This document shows positions 34,956 through 39,211 of a DNA stretch of 39,211 nucleotides, one piece after another. Location: the NCBI GenBank assembly GCA_018242465.1, contig JAFEBY010000049.1, positions 1 through 39,211 of the forward strand. The letters are read 5' to 3'. The notes under the pieces are model-generated. The model saw only the letters and a program-made list of their open reading frames with translations. It was not told where the DNA came from and ran no database searches. Every line of letters starts with the position of its first letter. Position 1 is the stretch's first letter. Position numbers and translations under genes: made by a program. This DNA comes from Pseudomonadota bacterium. GTDB lineage: Bacteria; Pseudomonadota; Gammaproteobacteria; Xanthomonadales; Xanthomonadaceae.

Positions 34956-37079
34956 TCAAGCCGAGGCGTAACGCGCCGCGCCGCCCACCCAGCGCTGGAC
35001 GATACGTTCGGCGCAAGCAGCATCTTCTTTCAACAAGCGTTCAGCGATGTGTTGCACCTGCGGCAGCAGGTCGGCATCGCGCGCGAGATCGGCAATGCGG
35101 AATGCGACGAGCCCGGTCTGGCGCGTACCGAGCAATTCGCCGGGCCCGCGCAATTCCAGATCCTTTTCGGCGATGCGGAATCCGTCGCTGGTTTCCCGCA
35201 TGGTTTCCAGGCGCTGGCGTGCAATCTGGCCCAGCGGCGACTGGTACATCAGCACGCAGGCCGAGGCCGTGGCACCGCGACCCACCCGCCCGCGCAGTTG
35301 ATGCAGCTGCGCGAGCCCAAGGCGTTCAGCGTTCTCGATGATCATCAGCGAGGCATTGGGCACGTCGACGCCGACTTCGATCACCGTCGTCGCGACCAGT
35401 AGTTCGATCTTCCCGGCCTTGAAGTCGTGCATCGCCGCTTGCTTGCCACGCGCGTTCATTCGTCCATGGACGAGTCCGATGCGCAGCTCGGGCAGTTGCG
35501 CGACCAATGCTTCATAGGTCACCTGCGCCGCCTGCGCGATCACTTCGTCGGATTCATCGATGAGCGTGCACACCCAATAGGCCTGTCGGCCTTCGGCGCA
35601 GGCCGCCCGGATGCGCTCGACCAGTTCGGGGCGACGTTCGGACGTCAACACGGTGGTCTGCACCGGCGTGCGTCCCGGCGGCAGTTCGTCGATCACCGAC
35701 ACATCGAGATCGGCATAGGCCGCCATCGCCAGCGTGCGCGGAATCGGCGTTGCCGTCATGACCAATTGATGCGGTACGCGCGAGGAGACGTCATCCACCC
35801 CTGCCCGCCCTTTGTCGCGCAGGGCCAGGCGCTGCTGGACGCCGAAACGATGCTGTTCGTCGACGATCGCCAACACGAGATCGTGGAAGGCGATGCCTTC
35901 CTGCATCAGCGCGTGGGTGCCGACCACCAGCTTCGCTTCGCCATTGGCGATCGACTGCAACACCGCAGCGCGTGCCTTGCCACCGACCTTGCCGGCCAGC
36001 CATGCGACATCGATGCCCAGTGGCTCCAGCCAAGTTCGCAACGTGTTGAAGTGTTGTTCGGCCAGCAATTCGGTCGGCGCCATCAACGCAGCCTGGTGCC
36101 CGCTGTCGATCGCCAGCAATGCCGCCAACGCTGCGACCACGGTCTTGCCGCTGCCGACATCACCCTGCACCAATCGCAGCATGGGATGGGGTTGTGCCAG
36201 GTCGGCGCGCACTTCGGCGAACACGCGCTCTTGCGCGGCGGTGAGCGCGAACGGTAGCGAAGCGCGCAGGCGTTCGGCCAATTGCACGGATGCCCCGAGC
36301 TTCACCGCACCGTGCTTTTGCATGGCGATGCGCTGGCGACGCAGGCTCAACTGGTGCGCCAGCATTTCCTCCAGTGCCAGTCGCCGCTGTGCCGGATGAT
36401 GGCCGGACTGCAGCGCTTCGAGATCGGCATCCGCAGGCGGACGATGCAAGGTCAGCAAGGCATCACGCAACATCGGCAACTTCAACGCGCGGGCGATCTC
36501 CACCGGCAGCAATTCCAATTCGACTTCGTCGGGCAAGCGCTTCAACGCTTCGCCGATCAACCGCCGCAAGGTGGCCGGCGCAATGCCTTCGAGTTGCGGA
36601 TAGACCGGATCGAGGCGATCGCTCAACCCGGCATCTGCATCGCTCAGGACGTGGTAGCTGGGATGCACCATCTCCAGCCCGAATTGTCCCGGCCGCGGCG
36701 TGCCGAACGCGCGCACGCGCGTGCCCGGCTGGAACTGGTTGGCTTGCTGCGAACGAAAATGGAAGAAGCGCATCAGCAAGGTGCCGCGCGATTCATCGGT
36801 CAGTGCGACCTTCAACTGCGGGCGATAACGGAAACCGCGTTCGACCGCCTGCACCGTCCCCTCAACCTGTGCCGCGACGCCGGATTGCAGCGCGCGGATC
36901 GGAGTCAGTCGGGTGCGGTCTTCATAGCCGCGTGGCAGCCAGAACCACAAGTCCTGCAGCGTTGCCAGCCCACGTTCGGCCAGCTTCGCCGACATCTGCG
37001 GACCGACGCCGGGCAAGGTAGCGATCGCGGCCAGTCCGGCCGCCGCCAGTGCCGGGGCGGGTTTTCCCGCTCGCGCCAT
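34956..37079 (-). CDS. recG: ATP-dependent DNA helicase RecG
   Basis: 707 residues, full length. N-terminal wedge domain with OB fold (VAAQVEGTVQAVERGF, LLMRFFHF), helicase Walker A GDVGSGKT (306-313), motif II VDEQHRFGVQQR (DEQH box), motif III TATPIPRTLAM, and C-terminal QLRGRVGRG. It remodels stalled forks and Holliday junctions. It starts three bases after the ridA stop on the same strand, in the conserved spoT-ridA-recG order. Confidence 0.97.
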   Translation of the reverse strand: MARAGKPAPALAAAGLAAIATLPGVGPQMSAKLAERGLATLQDLWFWLPRGYEDRTRLTPIRALQSGVAAQVEGTVQAVERGFRYRPQLKVALTDESRGTLLMRFFHFRSQQANQFQPGTRVRAFGTPRPGQFGLEMVHPSYHVLSDADAGLSDRLDPVYPQLEGIAPATLRRLIGEALKRLPDEVELELLPVEIARALKLPMLRDALLTLHRPPADADLEALQSGHHPAQRRLALEEMLAHQLSLRRQRIAMQKHGAVKLGASVQLAERLRASLPFALTAAQERVFAEVRADLAQPHPMLRLVQGDVGSGKTVVAALAALLAIDSGHQAALMAPTELLAEQHFNTLRTWLEPLGIDVAWLAGKVGGKARAAVLQSIANGEAKLVVGTHALMQEGIAFHDLVLAIVDEQHRFGVQQRLALRDKGRAGVDDVSSRVPHQLVMTATPIPRTLAMAAYADLDVSVIDELPPGRTPVQTTVLTSERRPELVERIRAACAEGRQAYWVCTLIDESDEVIAQAAQVTYEALVAQLPELRIGLVHGRMNARGKQAAMHDFKAGKIELLVATTVIEVGVDVPNASLMIIENAERLGLAQLHQLRGRVGRGATASACVLMYQSPLGQIARQRLETMRETSDGFRIAEKDLELRGPGELLGTRQTGLVAFRIADLARDADLLPQVQHIAERLLKEDAACAERIVQRWVGGAARYASA

Positions 37080-37082
37080 TGA

Positions 37083-37466
37083 TCAGTCGATGACGAGGAT
37101 GGCGTCAACCTCGAACTGCGCGCCCTTGGGCAAGCCCGTCACTTCGATGGTGGAGCGCGCCGGGTACGGCGCCGAGAAGTATTCCGCCATCACCGCGTTC
37201 ACTTCGGCGAAGTTGGCGAGATCGGTCAGATAAAGCCCGAGTCGCGCGATTTTGTTCAGATCGCCCCCACTGGCCGCACACACCGCCTTGAGGTTGTCGA
37301 AGGCACGGCGCACCTGCGTGGCGAAATCGCCATCAACGATGTCGCCACTGGCGGGATCCAGCGGGATCTGCCCCGACAGGAACACGATGTTGCCGCAGCG
37401 CATCGCCTGCGAATACGGGCCGATGGCGGCGGGCGCGCGCTCGGTATGGATTTGGTCACGGCTCAT
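37083..37466 (-). CDS. ridA: RidA family enamine/imine deaminase
   Basis: 127 residues. Typical RidA sequence: APAAIGPYSQAMRCGNIVFLSGQIPLDPASG, VRRAFDNLKAVCAASGG, YPARSTIEVTGLPKGAQFEVDAILV. The arginine in PARS is the catalytic substrate-binding residue. It hydrolyses reactive 2-aminoacrylate from PLP enzymes. 42 bases after spoT and three bases before recG on the same strand. Confidence 0.96.
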   Translation of the reverse strand: MSRDQIHTERAPAAIGPYSQAMRCGNIVFLSGQIPLDPASGDIVDGDFATQVRRAFDNLKAVCAASGGDLNKIARLGLYLTDLANFAEVNAVMAEYFSAPYPARSTIEVTGLPKGAQFEVDAILVID

Positions 37467-37508
37467 GACGACTCCCGGATTGATCGAAGCGCCTAGTGTA
37501 GCGAGTGC

Positions 37509-39211
37509 CTAGATGCGTTCGACATTGTGGACAGCGGGCACCCGGCGCAGGCGACGGCGGACTTCTTCCAGGTGGTCCATGGTGTGGACCTCGATGTAGA
37601 AACGCACGGTGGCGATGCTGTTGTCGCGGTCGAGGTAATCGACGCGGTCGATATTGGATTCCGCTTCGGCGATCGCCGAAGCCATCTGCGCCAGCACGCC
37701 CTGGCGATTGTCGGCCTCGACCCGGATGCCGACCAGGAAATCGCCAATGACATTCGGATCCCAACCCATCTCGACGCAGCGCTCGGGCGAACGCCGGTAT
37801 TCGATCACGTTGCGGCAATCGGAACGATGCACCGCGATGCCCTTGCCGGTGGTGTGGTAACCCATGATCGAGTCGTACGGGATCGGCATGCAGCACTGGG
37901 CGTAGCTGATCACGCCGCCTTCGGTGCCGGAAATCAGGAGGCGGTCGCGCGAGCGCATGCCGAGTTCGCCTTGTGCGCCTCGCTCCGGCGTGGTCGCCAG
38001 TTGTTGCGCCACCAGGCTGGGAATGCGGTTGCCGAGGGCGATGTCCTCCAGCAGCGACTCCAGTCGCGGATAGCGGTTGTCGGTGAGATAGCGCTTGAGC
38101 TGGGCTTCCGGCAACCGCTCGATCGAACTGTCGAAGTTGTCCAGCGCCGCTTCCAGCATGCGGTGGCCGAGTTGCACTGCATCCTCGTGTCCAACCTGCT
38201 TCAGCTTCTGGCGAATCGCTGCGCGCGCCTTGCCGGTGGTGACGTAGTCCAGCCATTGCGGCTGGGGCGCCGCCGATTTCGCCGTGACGATTTCCACCGT
38301 CTGGCCGCTGGTCAGGCGCGTGCGCAACGGCACCAGGCGGCCATCCAGGCGCGCGGTGACGGCGTTGTTGCCGACATCGGTGTGGACCGCATAGGCGAAG
38401 TCGAGCGCGGTCGCACTGCGCGGCAACGCCAGGATCCGGCCCTTGGGCGTGAACACATAGACCTCGTCCGGGTACAGCTCGACCTTGACGTTCTCGAGGA
38501 ATTCCAGCGAATTTCCGGTGCCCTTCTGCGATTCGACCACGCCGGCGATCCAGGCGTTGGCGCGATTGAGCGCACTGGTGGAATCGCCGCCCTGCTTGTA
38601 GGTCCAGTGCGCGGCGATGCCGCGTTCGGCGACAAGATCCATGTCCTGGGTGCGGATCTGCACTTCGATCGGCGCGCCGTAGGGCCCGAACAACACCGTG
38701 TGCAGTGACTGGTAGCCGTTGGCCTTGGGGATCGCGATGAAATCGCGGAAGCGCCCGTCCAGCGGCTTGAACGTCGCATGGGCGACGCCGAGCGCGTGGT
38801 AACAGTCCGGAACACTATCGACAATCACCCGGAAGCCGAACACGTCCATCACCTGTTCCAGCGATTTTCGCTCCGCGCGCATCTTGGTGTAGATGCTCCA
38901 CGGCGATTTCACCCGGCTGACCAGACGGTGCTTCAGGCCTTCCTTGGTCAGCCGTTGCGCCAGTTGCGCCTCGACCTGCGCCACCGCCTCGCGGCGCACC
39001 GCCGGCTGCTGGCGGATGCGCTTTTCCAGCGCGGCGTAGCGCCACGGATGCAGCGCTTTGAACGAGAGATCCTGCAACTCGGCCTTGACCAGGCTCATGC
39101 CCAGGCGCTGCGCGATCGGCGCGTACACCTCGAGCGTTTCGCGGGCGATGCGGCGGCGCGCTTCCGGCGACTGCGAACCGAGCGTGCGCATGTTGTGCAG
39201 GCGATCGGCAA
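37509..39211 (-). CDS. spoT: Bifunctional (p)ppGpp synthetase/hydrolase SpoT, C-terminal part
   Basis: About 567 residues are visible; the N-terminus, with most of the HD hydrolase domain, lies past the right edge. The frame opens at the edge with ADRLHNMRTL, the end of the HD domain, then the synthetase (VFGFRVIVDS, IAIPKANGYQSLHTVLFGPYG, EVQIRTQDMD), the TGS domain (VYVFTPKGRILALPRSATALDFAYAVHTDVG), a conserved Cys region (YAQCCMPIP) and a C-terminal ACT domain (QGVLAQMASAIAEAESNIDRVDY). Assigned SpoT rather than RelA because of the intact ADRLHNMRTL and the spoT-ridA-recG order. Confidence 0.94.
   Translation of the reverse strand, partial: ADRLHNMRTLGSQSPEARRRIARETLEVYAPIAQRLGMSLVKAELQDLSFKALHPWRYAALEKRIRQQPAVRREAVAQVEAQLAQRLTKEGLKHRLVSRVKSPWSIYTKMRAERKSLEQVMDVFGFRVIVDSVPDCYHALGVAHATFKPLDGRFRDFIAIPKANGYQSLHTVLFGPYGAPIEVQIRTQDMDLVAERGIAAHWTYKQGGDSTSALNRANAWIAGVVESQKGTGNSLEFLENVKVELYPDEVYVFTPKGRILALPRSATALDFAYAVHTDVGNNAVTARLDGRLVPLRTRLTSGQTVEIVTAKSAAPQPQWLDYVTTGKARAAIRQKLKQVGHEDAVQLGHRMLEAALDNFDSSIERLPEAQLKRYLTDNRYPRLESLLEDIALGNRIPSLVAQQLATTPERGAQGELGMRSRDRLLISGTEGGVISYAQCCMPIPYDSIMGYHTTGKGIAVHRSDCRNVIEYRRSPERCVEMGWDPNVIGDFLVGIRVEADNRQGVLAQMASAIAEAESNIDRVDYLDRDNSIATVRFYIEVHTMDHLEEVRRRLRRVPAVHNVERI

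Overview
The window is about 39.2 kb of high-GC, densely packed chromosome. It looks like a gammaproteobacterium of the Xanthomonadaceae/Lysobacteraceae type (Xanthomonas, Lysobacter, Luteimonas or Thermomonas relatives). This rests on gene order and protein character: a class I aldolase next to pyk, pgk, gap and tkt; pilMNOPQ divergent from a PBP1a gene; a MoxR/Bat operon; and spoT-ridA-recG. The species cannot be fixed from this sequence. I see no rRNA, tRNA, CRISPR array, prophage or transposase gene. No gene-free stretch reaches 300 bases; the longest is about 246 bases, between gltA and rpmE2.

Layout. 1-10,077: central carbon cluster, mostly minus strand, read right to left as tkt, a CX4R phosphatase-like lipoprotein, gap, a BamE-like protein, a group III truncated haemoglobin, pgk, pyk, two tandem TonB-like paralogues, and a class I fructose-bisphosphate aldolase cut by the left edge. 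A plus-strand S1/P1 nuclease sits inside the cluster. 10,113-11,456: a DAACS-family symporter. 11,508-18,374: a translationally coupled MoxR, DUF58, DUF4381, BatA, BatB/C, BatD operon. 18,510-23,490: pilMNOPQ, the inner-membrane platform and secretin of type IV pili, with the PBP1a gene mrcA divergent at 23,683-26,163. 26,163-28,873: a 143-bp element with terminal inverted repeats, an unrecognised gene, a bidirectional terminator, gltA and rpmE2. 28,936-29,877: a nucleoside hydrolase. 29,975-34,942: an efflux locus with its own regulator. 34,956-39,211: recG, ridA and spoT, the last cut by the right edge.

The most interesting region is 29,975-34,942. A divergent ArsR-family repressor has exactly two cysteines, C41 and C107, placed as in the persulfide sensors SqrR, BigR and YgaV. 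It shares a 70-bp intergenic region with a small DUF2892 (YgaP-tail-like) membrane protein, a periplasmic adaptor lipoprotein and an RND pump. That region holds a textbook TTGACA-N17-TAATAT promoter whose spacer and -10 box are covered by an inverted repeat. I infer a sulfide/persulfide-responsive RND efflux operon. Sulfur-linked RND export under such a regulator is not something I know as an established system.

Other points worth a look are the recent tandem duplication of a TonB-like secreted protein together with its promoter, a symporter with an altered NMDGT cation motif, a BatB with an altered MIDAS beside an intact BatA, and hairpins overlapping the promoters of fba and gap.
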